A stretch of DNA of 64,000 nt from an uncultured Sutterella sp. GTDB taxonomy: Bacteria; Pseudomonadota; Gammaproteobacteria; Burkholderiales; Burkholderiaceae_F. Numbering within the stretch: position 1 is the first letter of the stretch; each line of letters begins with the position of its first letter. Positions 17,844 to 26,583 of the stretch are shown in pieces. The DNA is taken from positions 7,727-71,726 of the forward strand of contig CAAGKD010000164.1 of assembly GCA_900770335.1 (NCBI GenBank), written 5' to 3'. The translations under genes were made by a program, and so were the position numbers. The notes below the pieces were generated by a model. That model ran no database searches. It saw nothing but the letters and a program-made list of their open reading frames with translations, and was not told where the DNA came from.

Positions 17844-19409
17844 ATGAAGCCGCCCCGCAGCGCTGAAAACGAACTCATCCTCGGCCTCGTTTCCGTCTCC
17901 GACCGGGCGAGCCGCGGCATCTACGAGGACAAGGGCATCCCGGCGCTCGAGGCCTGGTGCCGCAGGGCGATCCGCACGCCCGTCAAGGTGCACCGACGCC
18001 TCATCGCCGACGAGCGCTTCGACATCGAGCGCACGCTGCGCGAGCTCGTCGACATCATCGGGTGCGACCTCGTGCTCACGACGGGCGGCACGGGCCCGGC
18101 GCGGCGCGACGTGACCCCCGAGGCGACGCTCGCCGTCGCCACGCGCGAGATGCCGGGCTTCGGCGAGCAGATGCGCGCCATCTCCGGACACTTCGTCCCG
18201 ACCGCGATCCTCTCGCGCCAGGTGGGCGTGCTGCGCGAGACGCCCGACCACGCGGCGCTCATCCTCAACCTGCCCGGCCAGCCCAAGGCGATCGCCGAGA
18301 CGCTCGAAGGCGTGAAGGACGAGAACGGCAGGTCCCTCGTGAACGGCATCTTCGCGGCCGTTCCCTACTGCATCGATCTCATCGGGGGACCGTACGTCGA
18401 GACGGACGAGTCCGTCGTGAAGGCCTTCCGCCCGAAGAGCGCGAGAAAGCCCTCCGCTGATTCATCCGCCGCCGCGCCTGCGAGCCTCGCACCCGCTCAA
18501 CCCGAACCCGAGCCCGCTCCGGCTCCGCAAGCGCCTGCGGAAAAAACCGCCCGGCCTGCGGAACCCGCCGCAGAAAAGCCCGAGGAGCCGCGTCCGACGC
18601 CTCGGGTCGAAGCCGCTCCCGCGAAGGCGGCCGCGCCGGAAGTTCGCCGCGAGCCTCCTGCGGAGACTGTGCATGAGCCGCCCCGAACCGAAGTCCGCAC
18701 CGAGCCCGAGAAGAAACCCCGCGAGCCCGCCTTCGCGCCCGAGGACATCCTCATCGCGCGTCCGCGAACCGGGGGCGAGCCCGAGCTCGCCGTCGTCTGG
18801 CTCCACGGCATGGGCGTCGACAACAGCGACTTCGCGCCCTTCCCCGATGAGATCCGCGGCTTCGGCGGCCCCGTCTGCCGGTTCATTCTTCCCAACGCGC
18901 CGATGCGCGAGATGGCGATGCATCCGGGCTACCCTCTGCGCGCCTGGTACGACGTCCCGGGCGCCCGGATCGACGAGAACGAGGACGCCTTCGGCATCCG
19001 CCGTTCGGCTGACAGGATCCTGCGCCTCATCGACGAGATCGAGGCCTCGGGCGTGCCGAGAGGCCGGATCGTTCTCGGCGGCTTCTCCCAGGGCGCGGCG
19101 ATCGCGCTCTTCTGCGGTCTGCGCATGTCCCGCCCGATCGGCGGCGTCGCGGCGCTCTCGGGGTACCTCCCGCTCGCCGGACGGCTCTATTCGGAGGCGA
19201 CGCCCGCGGGACGGCGCACGCCGATCTTCATGGCGCACGGCGACTTTGACTCGGTGATTCCGTCGGTCATAGCCGAGCGCAGCGCGGACGTCATCGCACA
19301 GGTCGATTCCGCGCTCATCGCGCGGACCTATCCGATGGACCATGAGCTCTGCGAGGACGAGATGCATGACCTCTCGTCGTTCCTGAGAGGCGTCGCAGAC
19401 CGCGCGTGA
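17844..19409 (+). CDS. mog: Fusion of molybdopterin adenylyltransferase (MogA) and a serine hydrolase
   Basis: One uninterrupted 521-aa frame with two enzyme domains. Residues 1-200 are MogA, which adenylylates molybdopterin before metal insertion; they carry GLVSVSDRASRG, the substrate loop LTTGGTGPARRDVTPEAT (78-95) and LNLPGQPKA. Residues 200-300 are a Pro/Ala/Glu-rich linker. Residues 300-521 are an alpha/beta hydrolase of the carboxylesterase/acyl-protein thioesterase group: VVWLHGMGVDNSDF, nucleophile elbow GFSQGAA (Ser415), HGDFDSVIP (Asp469) and His500. All key residues of both halves are present. E. coli MogA is about 195 aa and ends where the linker begins. The fusion suggests, without proving, a functional link. 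It follows darP by 39 bp. Confidence 0.9.
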   Translation: MKPPRSAENELILGLVSVSDRASRGIYEDKGIPALEAWCRRAIRTPVKVHRRLIADERFDIERTLRELVDIIGCDLVLTTGGTGPARRDVTPEATLAVATREMPGFGEQMRAISGHFVPTAILSRQVGVLRETPDHAALILNLPGQPKAIAETLEGVKDENGRSLVNGIFAAVPYCIDLIGGPYVETDESVVKAFRPKSARKPSADSSAAAPASLAPAQPEPEPAPAPQAPAEKTARPAEPAAEKPEEPRPTPRVEAAPAKAAAPEVRREPPAETVHEPPRTEVRTEPEKKPREPAFAPEDILIARPRTGGEPELAVVWLHGMGVDNSDFAPFPDEIRGFGGPVCRFILPNAPMREMAMHPGYPLRAWYDVPGARIDENEDAFGIRRSADRILRLIDEIEASGVPRGRIVLGGFSQGAAIALFCGLRMSRPIGGVAALSGYLPLAGRLYSEATPAGRRTPIFMAHGDFDSVIPSVIAERSADVIAQVDSALIARTYPMDHELCEDEMHDLSSFLRGVADRA

Positions 19410-19436
19410 CGCGCCTGCGGTTCCGAAATCTGGAAG

Positions 19437-19467
19437 GGCCGTCCGGCAACGGGCGGCCTTTTGCGTT
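19437..19467 (+). terminator. Terminator of darP-mog
   Basis: A 9-bp GC stem (GGCCGTCCG / CGGGCGGCC, one G-U pair) with a GCAA tetraloop is followed by TTTTGCGTTTT. It begins 28 bp after the mog stop. Confidence 0.88.
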
Positions 19468-19494
19468 TTCAGGTCTCTGCGCCAAAGCTCCGAA

Positions 19495-19527
19495 TGCGAC
19501 AAAGCCCGGAGCCGTCAACACCGGGCT
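19495..19527 (-). terminator. Minus-strand terminator, probably of rfbC
   Basis: AGCCCGG/CCGGGCT arms (19503-19527) are followed on the minus strand by TTTGTCGC. It lies 200 bp after the rfbC stop. A hairpin of similar arm sequence follows tRNA-Leu at 20355. Confidence 0.5.
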
Positions 19528-19684
19528 CGTCATATGCCGCAGGTCCTGATCCTGAACACGGGCGACATCAATATTGACATTGATGCGACCGTGATCGAGG
19601 TCCTCGTGATCCTTTGGCTCATCCGCACGCGGCGCTAAGCGCAAGCGCCCCCGGCGCCCGCTGCCCGGCCGTTTCCACGGCACA

Positions 19685-19715
19685 GGCCGCCCGGCAACGG
19701 GCGGCCTTTTGCGTT
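19685..19715 (+). terminator. Second plus-strand terminator, near copy of the mog terminator
   Basis: The 31 bp match the 19437-19467 terminator at 30 positions (a stem T is C here). It forms GGCCGCCCG-GCAA-CGGGCGGCC followed by TTTT. No confident plus-strand gene precedes it. Confidence 0.7.
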
Positions 19716-19726
19716 GCAGGAACGCC

Positions 19727-20332
19727 TCATGAGCGGAAGCGCTCCAGCGCCGCCCCGAGCGCGCCGCTCTCCAGAACCGTTCGCAGATCGGGCGCCGCGC
19801 GGTCCTTGGGCGAGAGCACGGGCTTCATGCCCGCCTCAAGCCCCCAGTCGACGCCGAGCGTCGGATCGTCCCAGCGGATCGATCCCTCGGCCGAAGGCTC
19901 ATAGAAGGCGTCCGCCTTGTAGGCGACGCGCACGTCGTCCTCAAGCGTCACGAAGCCGTGCCCGAAGCCGCGCGGGATGAAGAGCATCGCATCCTCGGCG
20001 GCCGAGAGCCGCACGGAATGCACGCGCAGGAACTCGGAGCTCTCCGGACGCAGGTCCGCCGCGACGTCAAGGATCGAGCCCGCGACGCACCGGACGAGCT
20101 TGGCTTGGGCGGCCTCGCCCCGCTGAAAGTGAATCCCGCGGATCGTGCCGCGCCTCGCGCTCAGGCTCTCGTTGTCCTGCACGAATCGGGCGCGGATGCC
20201 GAGCGCTGCGAAGACGCGCTCGCTCCAGGTCTCCATGAAGGCGCCTCGGCCGTCTCGAAAGACGGGCGGCCGGATGAGAAGAAGTCCGCCCGAGCCCAGG
20301 GGCGTCGCGGTCCAGCCGCAGGCTGTCGGCAT
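19727..20332 (-). CDS. rfbC: dTDP-4-dehydrorhamnose 3,5-epimerase
   Basis: RfbC (RmlC) converts dTDP-4-keto-6-deoxyglucose to the L-lyxo form in dTDP-L-rhamnose synthesis for surface polysaccharides. The cupin protein is 201 aa from ATG 20332. It has FRDGRGAFMETW, FVQDNESLSARRGTIRGIHFQ with the catalytic-site His, and KLVRCVAGSILDVAADLR with the active-site Asp. The C-terminal IPRGFGHGFVTLED and IRWDDPTLGVDW match the family. rfbA, rfbB and rfbD are not in this window, so it is separated from its usual cluster. Confidence 0.9.
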   Translation of the reverse strand: MPTACGWTATPLGSGGLLLIRPPVFRDGRGAFMETWSERVFAALGIRARFVQDNESLSARRGTIRGIHFQRGEAAQAKLVRCVAGSILDVAADLRPESSEFLRVHSVRLSAAEDAMLFIPRGFGHGFVTLEDDVRVAYKADAFYEPSAEGSIRWDDPTLGVDWGLEAGMKPVLSPKDRAAPDLRTVLESGALGAALERFRS

Positions 20333-20354
20333 TGATGACTCCGGAAAATGCGAG

Positions 20355-20392
20355 AAGCCCGGACCGACAGACGATCCGGGCCTCATTTCAAA
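20355..20392 (-). terminator. Terminator of tRNA-Leu
   Basis: Arms AGGCCCGGA and TCCGGGCTT on the minus strand (20356-20383) form a hairpin followed by CTCGCATTTT. It lies 14 bp beyond the tRNA 3' end. Confidence 0.6.
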
Positions 20393-20396
20393 TCCT

Positions 20397-20481
20397 TGGT
20401 CCCCAGAGAGAGACTCGAACTCTCATGACTTTTGGTCGGCGGATTTTGAATCCGCTGCGTCTACCATTCCGCCATCCGGGG
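20397..20481 (-). tRNA. tRNA-Leu (anticodon CAA)
   Basis: A class II tRNA with a long variable arm. The acceptor is CCCCGGA/TCTGGGG and the D-arm is TGGCGGAATGGTAGACGCA. The anticodon stem GCGGA/TCCGC encloses the loop TTCAAAA, giving CAA (reads UUG). The T-arm is GAGAG-TTCGAGT-CTCTC, the discriminator is A, and the CCA is encoded. Length with CCA is 85 nt. It lies between rfbC and folK. Confidence 0.95.
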
Positions 20482-20507
20482 AGCGGGCAGAGTATGCCAC
20501 AAGTTCA

Positions 20508-21029
20508 TCAAGCGAGTCTTGTGATCGTCTGGCCGGGATCCCGCGCCGCGGCGTCGCGGATGAGCTCCGCGACGGGAACGCCCTCGGGCGAGCGCCAGCC
20601 AGGCTCGATCTCCGAGAGCGGAACGAGAACGAAGAGCCGGTCGTTCATTCTCGGATGGGGGAGCATGAGCTCGCGCGTCGCGCTCGTCACGCCCTCCACG
20701 GCGAGGATGTCGAGGTCAAGCGTCCTCGGCGCATTTCTCACGCCTGCGGGCCGCACGCGGCCGTGGCCGAGCTCGATCGCCTGGAGCGCATGAAGGAGCT
20801 CCTCGGGCTCGAGCGTCGTTGTGACAGCGGCCGCGGCGTTGACGTACTCCGGTCCCGAGGAGTCCACGGGCGAGGTGCGGTAAAGGCTCGAGAGCCGGAC
20901 CGCCAAGACGCCGGGAATCGCCCGGATCTCCCGGGCCGCCTCCGCGAGGGCCTTCGCGGGGTCTCCGAGGTTCGCGCCGAGGCTGAGCCAGGCGCGGCGG
21001 GAGGGCGGAATCGCCTCAACGCCGCTCAT
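20508..21029 (-). CDS. folK: 2-amino-4-hydroxy-6-hydroxymethyldihydropteridine diphosphokinase
   Basis: FolK transfers pyrophosphate from ATP to the pterin in folate synthesis. The 173-aa protein has the N-terminal WLSLGANLGDP and YRTSPVDSSGPEYVNAA. The HPPK signature is RNAPRTLDLDILAVEG, with the metal-binding DLD, and LMLPHPRMNDRLFVLVPL follows. Its start codon overlaps the pcnB stop (ATGA), so it is translationally coupled to pcnB, a typical proteobacterial pairing. Confidence 0.96.
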   Translation of the reverse strand: MSGVEAIPPSRRAWLSLGANLGDPAKALAEAAREIRAIPGVLAVRLSSLYRTSPVDSSGPEYVNAAAAVTTTLEPEELLHALQAIELGHGRVRPAGVRNAPRTLDLDILAVEGVTSATRELMLPHPRMNDRLFVLVPLSEIEPGWRSPEGVPVAELIRDAAARDPGQTITRLA

Positions 21030-22489
21030 TCTCCGTCGCTCCCCGCGGCGCCGACGTCTCCGCCCGCCTTCGGCTTGCGGCGGCGCCGACGGCGGCGCTT
21101 GCGCTCGCCGTCCTCACCCGCATCGGCGGGCGCAACGGCCTCCCCCTGCGGGCGGACCGCTGCGCGCCCGCGCCGGGCGTCGTCGCCCGTGCGGCGCGAG
21201 AGCGCCTGCTGCTCGCGGACCATGTCGACGCGCTCGTCGTCGTCCGCGGCGACGAAGGCGTCCCACCAGGCGGGAAGATCCTCCGAAACCTCGCCGACCT
21301 GGCTGCGCAGGAGGAGGAAGTCGTAGCCCGCGCGGTAGCGCGGATGGCGCGCCACCGCGAAGGGCGTCTTGCCGGTCCTGCGCTCAAGGCGCGCCTGCAT
21401 GAGCCAGAGGTCGTGCATGTCAGCCTGGAAGCGCCTCTGGATGCCGATCGTGTGGCACTCGGTCTCGAGCACCTCGACGGCCGCGTCGTGGAGCGCGGCG
21501 AGCCGGGACATGCCGCGGGTCTCCTCGTTGTGCATCCAGCGGCGGCGCACCTGCGGCCAGAGAAGCGTGCCGAAGAGGAAGAAGGGCGAGATGCGCTTGC
21601 CGATCGAGAGGCGCTCGTCGGTGCGCGCGAGCGCGTGCATGAGGAAGCGCTCATCCTCGGGCGAGGCGAGCGTGCTGTTGAGGACGGGAAGCAGCGCCGC
21701 CGAGAGGCCGTCGCGGCGAAGCCGCTCGACGCACGCGACCGCGTGGCCGCAGGTGAGGAGCTTGAGAACCTCGTCAACGAGGCGCGCGGTCGGGACGTTC
21801 CTGAGGAGCGCCGCCATCCGCGAGATCGGGCGCTCAGTCGCGGGTTCCATCGAGAAGCCGAGCTTGGCGGCGATGCGCACGGCGCGCAGCATGCGCACCG
21901 GATCCTCGCGATAGCGCGCCTCGGGGTCGCCGATCATGCGCAGGCGCCGCCTGCCGATGTCCTCGAACCCGTGGTGATAGTCGTAGACCTCCTCGGTCGA
22001 GGGGTCATAGTACATGGCGTTGATGGTGAAGTCGCGGCGGGCCGCGTCCTCCCACATCTCGCCGAAGACGTTGTCCGAGATCACGCGGCCGTCGGCGTCC
22101 TTGCGCACGCCCGCGCCCTCGAGCGCGCGAAAGGTCGAGCACTCGATGATCTCCTCGCCGAAGATGACGTGCACGAGGCGGAACCGCCGGCCGATGATGA
22201 TCGCGCGGCGCTGGGCGCGCTTGACTTCCTCGGGGGTTGCGTCCGTGGCGACGTCAAAGTCCTTCGGGGTCACGCCGAGCAGCAGGTCGCGCACGGCGCC
22301 GCCGACGATGTAGGCGCGGTAGCCGCGCTTCTGCAGGGCCTCGCAGCAGCGCTTGGCCTGCCAGGCCACGAGCTCGGGGTCGATGCCGTGCTCGTCCCGG
22401 GTGATGATGCGGGGCTCGCGCACGGGCATCTCCCGCGGCTCCTCCGCGCCCAGAAAGGACTTCACGCGGCTGACGATTGAATCAAACAT
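21026..22489 (-). CDS. pcnB: Poly(A) polymerase I
   Basis: PcnB adds 3' poly(A) tails to RNAs, marking them for decay. The 487-aa protein has the class II nucleotidyltransferase core YIVGGAVRDLLLG and KDFDVATDA with the two catalytic aspartates. IIIGRRFRLVHVIFG is the motif that separates poly(A) polymerases from CCA-adding enzymes. RRDFTINAM and the helical neck and body follow. The last 60 residues are Arg/Lys-rich (KRRRRRRRKPKAG), a probable RNA-binding tail. It lies in an hda-HAD-pcnB-folK run typical of Burkholderiales. Confidence 0.95.
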   Translation of the reverse strand: MFDSIVSRVKSFLGAEEPREMPVREPRIITRDEHGIDPELVAWQAKRCCEALQKRGYRAYIVGGAVRDLLLGVTPKDFDVATDATPEEVKRAQRRAIIIGRRFRLVHVIFGEEIIECSTFRALEGAGVRKDADGRVISDNVFGEMWEDAARRDFTINAMYYDPSTEEVYDYHHGFEDIGRRRLRMIGDPEARYREDPVRMLRAVRIAAKLGFSMEPATERPISRMAALLRNVPTARLVDEVLKLLTCGHAVACVERLRRDGLSAALLPVLNSTLASPEDERFLMHALARTDERLSIGKRISPFFLFGTLLWPQVRRRWMHNEETRGMSRLAALHDAAVEVLETECHTIGIQRRFQADMHDLWLMQARLERRTGKTPFAVARHPRYRAGYDFLLLRSQVGEVSEDLPAWWDAFVAADDDERVDMVREQQALSRRTGDDARRGRAAVRPQGEAVAPADAGEDGERKRRRRRRRKPKAGGDVGAAGSDGE

Positions 22490-22506
22490 GGGAGATTGTT
22501 TCCTTC

Positions 22507-23199
22507 TTATCGTTTTTCAAAGAGCCGGACCTCCTCCCAGCCGCGCTCCAGCGCGATGCGCGCGAGCTGCGGATCGGGATTCGCGGCCACGGCCCTTCCG
22601 GCGGGCCCGAGGCTCGCCGCGAATTCTAAGAGCGGCAAATCATTGATGGAATCCGACCAGGCCTCGAGCGCCGTGAGGGGGCCCTCAAGCGCCTCGAGGC
22701 GCGCGATCCACTCCTTCACGAGGAGGAGCTTCCCCTTGCCATAGGAGTCGGGGCCGACGAGCCCGCCCGTGAAGCTTCCGTCCGGGCGCTCCTCGGGCGT
22801 TGCCGCCGCGAGGTGCGCGATGCCGAGAAGCTCCGCGATCGGCGCCGTCACGAAGCGGTGCGTGCCCGTCGCGAGGAGAAGCTCCCAGCCGTCGCGCCGG
22901 TGCGCTTCGATGAGCGCGCGCGACTCGAGGCGAATCGCCGGGCGGATGATCCGGTCGACGAACTCCGCCCGCCAGGCGTCGAGGTCCTCGCGCCGCCGCC
23001 CGGCAAGGAGCGAAAACTGGAAGCGGATGAAGCCGCCGACGTCGAGCGCCCCCTCGCGGTAGTCCTGCGCGTACGACTCGATCCTCGCGCGAACCGCCTC
23101 GCCGTCAAGCCCCGCCTTCTCGACGATCCAGTGCGACCAGAGGTCGCCCGAGTCGATCGGCAGGAGCGTGTGATCAAGGTCGAATACGGCGAGCTTCAT
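22507..23199 (-). CDS. HAD-superfamily IB phosphatase (PSP-like)
   Basis: A 230-aa HAD hydrolase of subfamily IB. Motif I is FDLDHTLL (nucleophile Asp7, acid/base Asp9), motif II is LLATGTH, and motif III is a Lys in YGKGKLLLVKEW. Motif IV is AWSDSINDLPLLEFA. This matches histidinol-phosphatase-like or phosphoserine-phosphatase-like proteins regularly found next to hda and pcnB in Burkholderiales. The substrate is not known from sequence. pcnB follows 17 bp later. Confidence 0.88.
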   Translation of the reverse strand: MKLAVFDLDHTLLPIDSGDLWSHWIVEKAGLDGEAVRARIESYAQDYREGALDVGGFIRFQFSLLAGRRREDLDAWRAEFVDRIIRPAIRLESRALIEAHRRDGWELLLATGTHRFVTAPIAELLGIAHLAAATPEERPDGSFTGGLVGPDSYGKGKLLLVKEWIARLEALEGPLTALEAWSDSINDLPLLEFAASLGPAGRAVAANPDPQLARIALERGWEEVRLFEKR

Positions 23200-23277
23200 G
23201 CGGGAGGAGCGGTGAGTGACGAAAAAACGATGGCGAAGGCGCCTGCGGGCCGAAGGGACTTCCTCGGCCCCGGGAAT

Positions 23278-24018
23278 TCAGCGGCCGGACGGCCGAGCCG
23301 GCCGCCCGAGCTGCGCCGCAAGCGCGGGCGGCTCCTCGGGGAGCATCCCGGAGGCGCGCGCCGCCTCGCGGATGACTGCGAGCGTCACGCGGCGCTTCGC
23401 ATGAAGCGCGATCTGATTGGCGACGTCCATCACCTGCGTGAGCGAGCGCATGTCCCGCGGCAGGTGCCGCGACATCCATCCCTCCATGTCGGGCGTGAGA
23501 AGGATCCCCCGCAGCGCCGCCTGCCGGGAGAGCTCGCGAAAGCGCTCCTCCTCCTCAAGCGGCTTGACGAGGTAGCACGTGCCGCCCATGATGCGGCTCT
23601 TCACGCCCTCGGGGAGCGGAAGCTCCCTCGGCGGCAGGCGCCCGGCGAGGACGAGCCTCGCATCGGGATCCGCCCAGACGGCGTTCTGCAGCTGCAGAAG
23701 CTGCCGCGCGTAGCCCTCGTCGAGCCCCTCGATGTCGTCGACCGCATAGCGCTTGACGTCGGGCGAATAGATGGGAACCGGATGGTCGCGCTCGGAGACG
23801 CCCGGAAGGAAGGCCTCGAGGAGGTGCGTGAGCCCCGCGCCGGCCGGTCCGTGGAGGTAGAGGAACTTCGGCCCCCAGCCCGCGGCCATGCTGCAGAGCA
23901 CCGCAAGCGCCTCCGTGTTCTCGCCCGGTATGAAATTGGCGAAGGTCGGCTTGTCCCTCTCCTGAAGCTCAGGGAAGTCAAGCAGATATTGATCCGGAGG
24001 CAGGTTCTGGGATTCCAC
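23278..24018 (-). CDS. hda: DnaA regulatory inactivator Hda
   Basis: Hda, with the sliding clamp, stimulates ATP hydrolysis on DnaA to limit re-initiation. The 246-aa DnaA-like AAA+ protein starts with a clamp-binding-like QYLLDF motif (residues 10-15). It has sensor and Walker B elements (AVDDIEGLD) and arginine-finger sequence near LPRDMRSLTQVMD. The Walker A loop is GPAGAGLTHLL: the nucleotide-binding lysine is leucine. Hda proteins vary here (E. coli has Arg), but leucine is notable. A Pro-rich extension of about 20 aa ends the protein. It is divergent from purM. Confidence 0.92.
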   Translation of the reverse strand: MESQNLPPDQYLLDFPELQERDKPTFANFIPGENTEALAVLCSMAAGWGPKFLYLHGPAGAGLTHLLEAFLPGVSERDHPVPIYSPDVKRYAVDDIEGLDEGYARQLLQLQNAVWADPDARLVLAGRLPPRELPLPEGVKSRIMGGTCYLVKPLEEEERFRELSRQAALRGILLTPDMEGWMSRHLPRDMRSLTQVMDVANQIALHAKRRVTLAVIREAARASGMLPEEPPALAAQLGRPARPSGR

Positions 24019-24460
24019 GGAGCGCGACGGGTTCTTGGAGTGGTCGGACGGCCTCCCTGCGGCGGGCGCCCGGAGTCCGGGGGCCCTCGCGAAGGGAGTC
24101 GAACGGGGAGTTTATCGCTTTTGAGCGCCCGGGCGTGTCCGCGCAGAGCATGAAGACGCTGAATTCTTCATGGGAATCCGCGCGGAAGGCGCCGCCCGAG
24201 AGGAAACCGCCGGGCCCGCGGGAGGAGACTTTTCCTCAGACCGCCCGGCCGGGCGCGCGGGCGGCCACCGCCCGCGCGGAATTCACGGGGTTTTCGCCTG
24301 CTTCGCGCGGGACCCCTGTTTATACTTGCAAGCCAAAATTTTTCCCGATGCTTCCGCCGGCTCGTCCGCCCCTTCGCCCGGCAACCGTCCTGAAGACCGC
24401 CCTGGCGAGGGAACGAACCCTCCGGCTGATGCGCATTCCCCCAAAAGCGCGAGTGTTTTC
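24019..24460. other. hda-purM divergent intergenic region
   Basis: 442 bp, mostly GC-rich and without a credible gene. The purM-proximal part turns AT-richer (GTTTATACTTGCAAGCC, AAAATTTTTCCC) and contains a possible -10 box. I see no PurR operator or riboswitch. Confidence 0.4.
24321..24326 (+). promoter_or_regulatory. Possible -10 box of purM
   Basis: TATACT preceded by TGTT (near an extended -10 form), 135 bp upstream of the purM ATG. It is the best promoter-like sequence in the region. No -35 match is visible. Confidence 0.4.
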
Positions 24461-25489
<1,029 letters not shown>

Positions 25490-25550
25490 CAGAGCTCTGA
25501 TCGAGCCTGAGCGCTGACGCCGCCTCCGCGGCGTCCTGAACGCCTTTCTG

Positions 25551-25582
25551 AAAAGGGCTTCCTTCGGGAGGCCCTTTTCTTT
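25551..25582. terminator. Terminator between purM and miaA
   Basis: A 12-bp stem (AAAAGGGCTTCC / GGAGGCCCTTTT) with a TTCG tetraloop, flanked by A on one side and TTTTCTTT on the other. It can act for both convergent genes. Confidence 0.9.
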
Positions 25583-25611
25583 CGGACGCTTGTCAGCGCC
25601 CCTCGGGCTCA

Positions 25612-26583
25612 TCAGGGCGGCAGGATCCGGCCTAGAAGCGCCTCGAGCGCGTCGAGCGCCGCGGCCATGCCGCCCGGCCCGAGAGGGTCGATCCGGACGA
25701 CGTCCTCCATGGAGCGCAGCCACGTGAGCTGGCGCTTGGCGAGCTGCCGCGTGGCGGCGACGCCCGCGAGGCGGAAGTCCGCCTCGCTCCTCCTTCCTTC
25801 GAGAAATTCGATCGCCTGGCGGTAGCCCACGGCGCGCATGGCCGGACTCTCGGGGTCGAAGTCCGGGCGGCGCATCAGGCTCCGGACCTCGTCAACGAAG
25901 CCATGGGCGAGCATGTCGTCAAAGCGCGCCTCGATCCGGGCGTGAAGAGCCTTCCGGTCCTCGGGCACGAGCGCAGCGGTCACCATCGGAAAGGCGGGCC
26001 TCGGCTCGCCCCGGTGAAAGCTCGAGAGGGGGCGCCCGGTCACGCGCCAGACCTCGAGCGCGCGGCCGATCCGCTGCCGGTCGTTGGGCGCGAGGCGCGC
26101 GGCGGTCGCGGGATCAACCCTCGCGAGCTCCGCATGGAGGGCCGGCCATCCGGCCGCCTCGGCCTCGCGCGCAAGCGCCTCACGCACCTCCGGAGGAGTC
26201 GACGGCATGTCGTCGATCCCCTCGCGCAGAGCCTTGGCGTAGAGCATCGTTCCGCCGGCGATGACCGGGATTCTTCTCCGGCCGCGGATCTCCCGGACGA
26301 GCCGCGTCGCGTCCGCAACGAAGTCCGCCGCGCTGTAAGGCTCGCCGATCCCGCGGATGTCGATGAGGTGGTGCGGCGCTGCGGCGAGCTCCTCGGCCGT
26401 CGGCTTGGCGCTTCCGATGTCCATGCCTCGGTAGACGAGCGCCGAGTCGATCGAGATGATCTCGACCGCATGGCGGCGCGCAAGCTCAAGCGCGAGCGCG
26501 CTCTTGCCCGAGGCCGTGGGGCCGAGCAGCAGCAGCGCAAGCGGCGCCTGCGCGGCGGGGCTCTTCATGTCCTGCGTCATCAC
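25612..26583 (-). CDS. miaA: tRNA dimethylallyltransferase
   Basis: MiaA adds dimethylallyl to A37 of tRNAs that read UNN codons. The 323-aa protein has the P-loop [17 protein letters not shown] (about 19-35), [18 protein letters not shown] with the catalytic Asp, and [15 protein letters not shown]. It also has [28 protein letters not shown] and the C-terminal [12 protein letters not shown]...[14 protein letters not shown]. Its ATG overlaps the mutL stop, so the two are translationally coupled as in many proteobacteria. Confidence 0.97.
   Translation of the reverse strand: MMTQDMKSPAAQAPLALLLLGPTASGKSALALELARRHAVEIISIDSALVYRGMDIGSAKPTAEELAAAPHHLIDIRGIGEPYSAADFVADATRLVREIRGRRRIPVIAGGTMLYAKALREGIDDMPSTPPEVREALAREAEAAGWPALHAELARVDPATAARLAPNDRQRIGRALEVWRVTGRPLSSFHRGEPRPAFPMVTAALVPEDRKALHARIEARFDDMLAHGFVDEVRSLMRRPDFDPESPAMRAVGYRQAIEFLEGRRSEADFRLAGVAATRQLAKRQLTWLRSMEDVVRIDPLGPGGMAAALDALEALLGRILPP

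Larger units (their letters stand above)
19410..19726. other. Intergenic segment with three terminator-like hairpins
   Basis: 317 bp between mog (plus) and rfbC (minus). It holds a plus-strand terminator at 19437, a minus-strand hairpin at 19503 and a near copy of the first terminator at 19685. A 34-codon frame at 19534-19638 (starts MPQVLILNTGD, ends in a hydrophobic stretch and RTRR) lies between them. It lacks a good ribosome site, so I do not call it a gene. Confidence 0.5.

Noticed and set aside
20397..20481. tRNA-Leu as an attachment site for an integrated element
   Set aside because: No integrase and no repeated 3' tRNA fragment are visible on either side; the neighbours are ordinary core genes.
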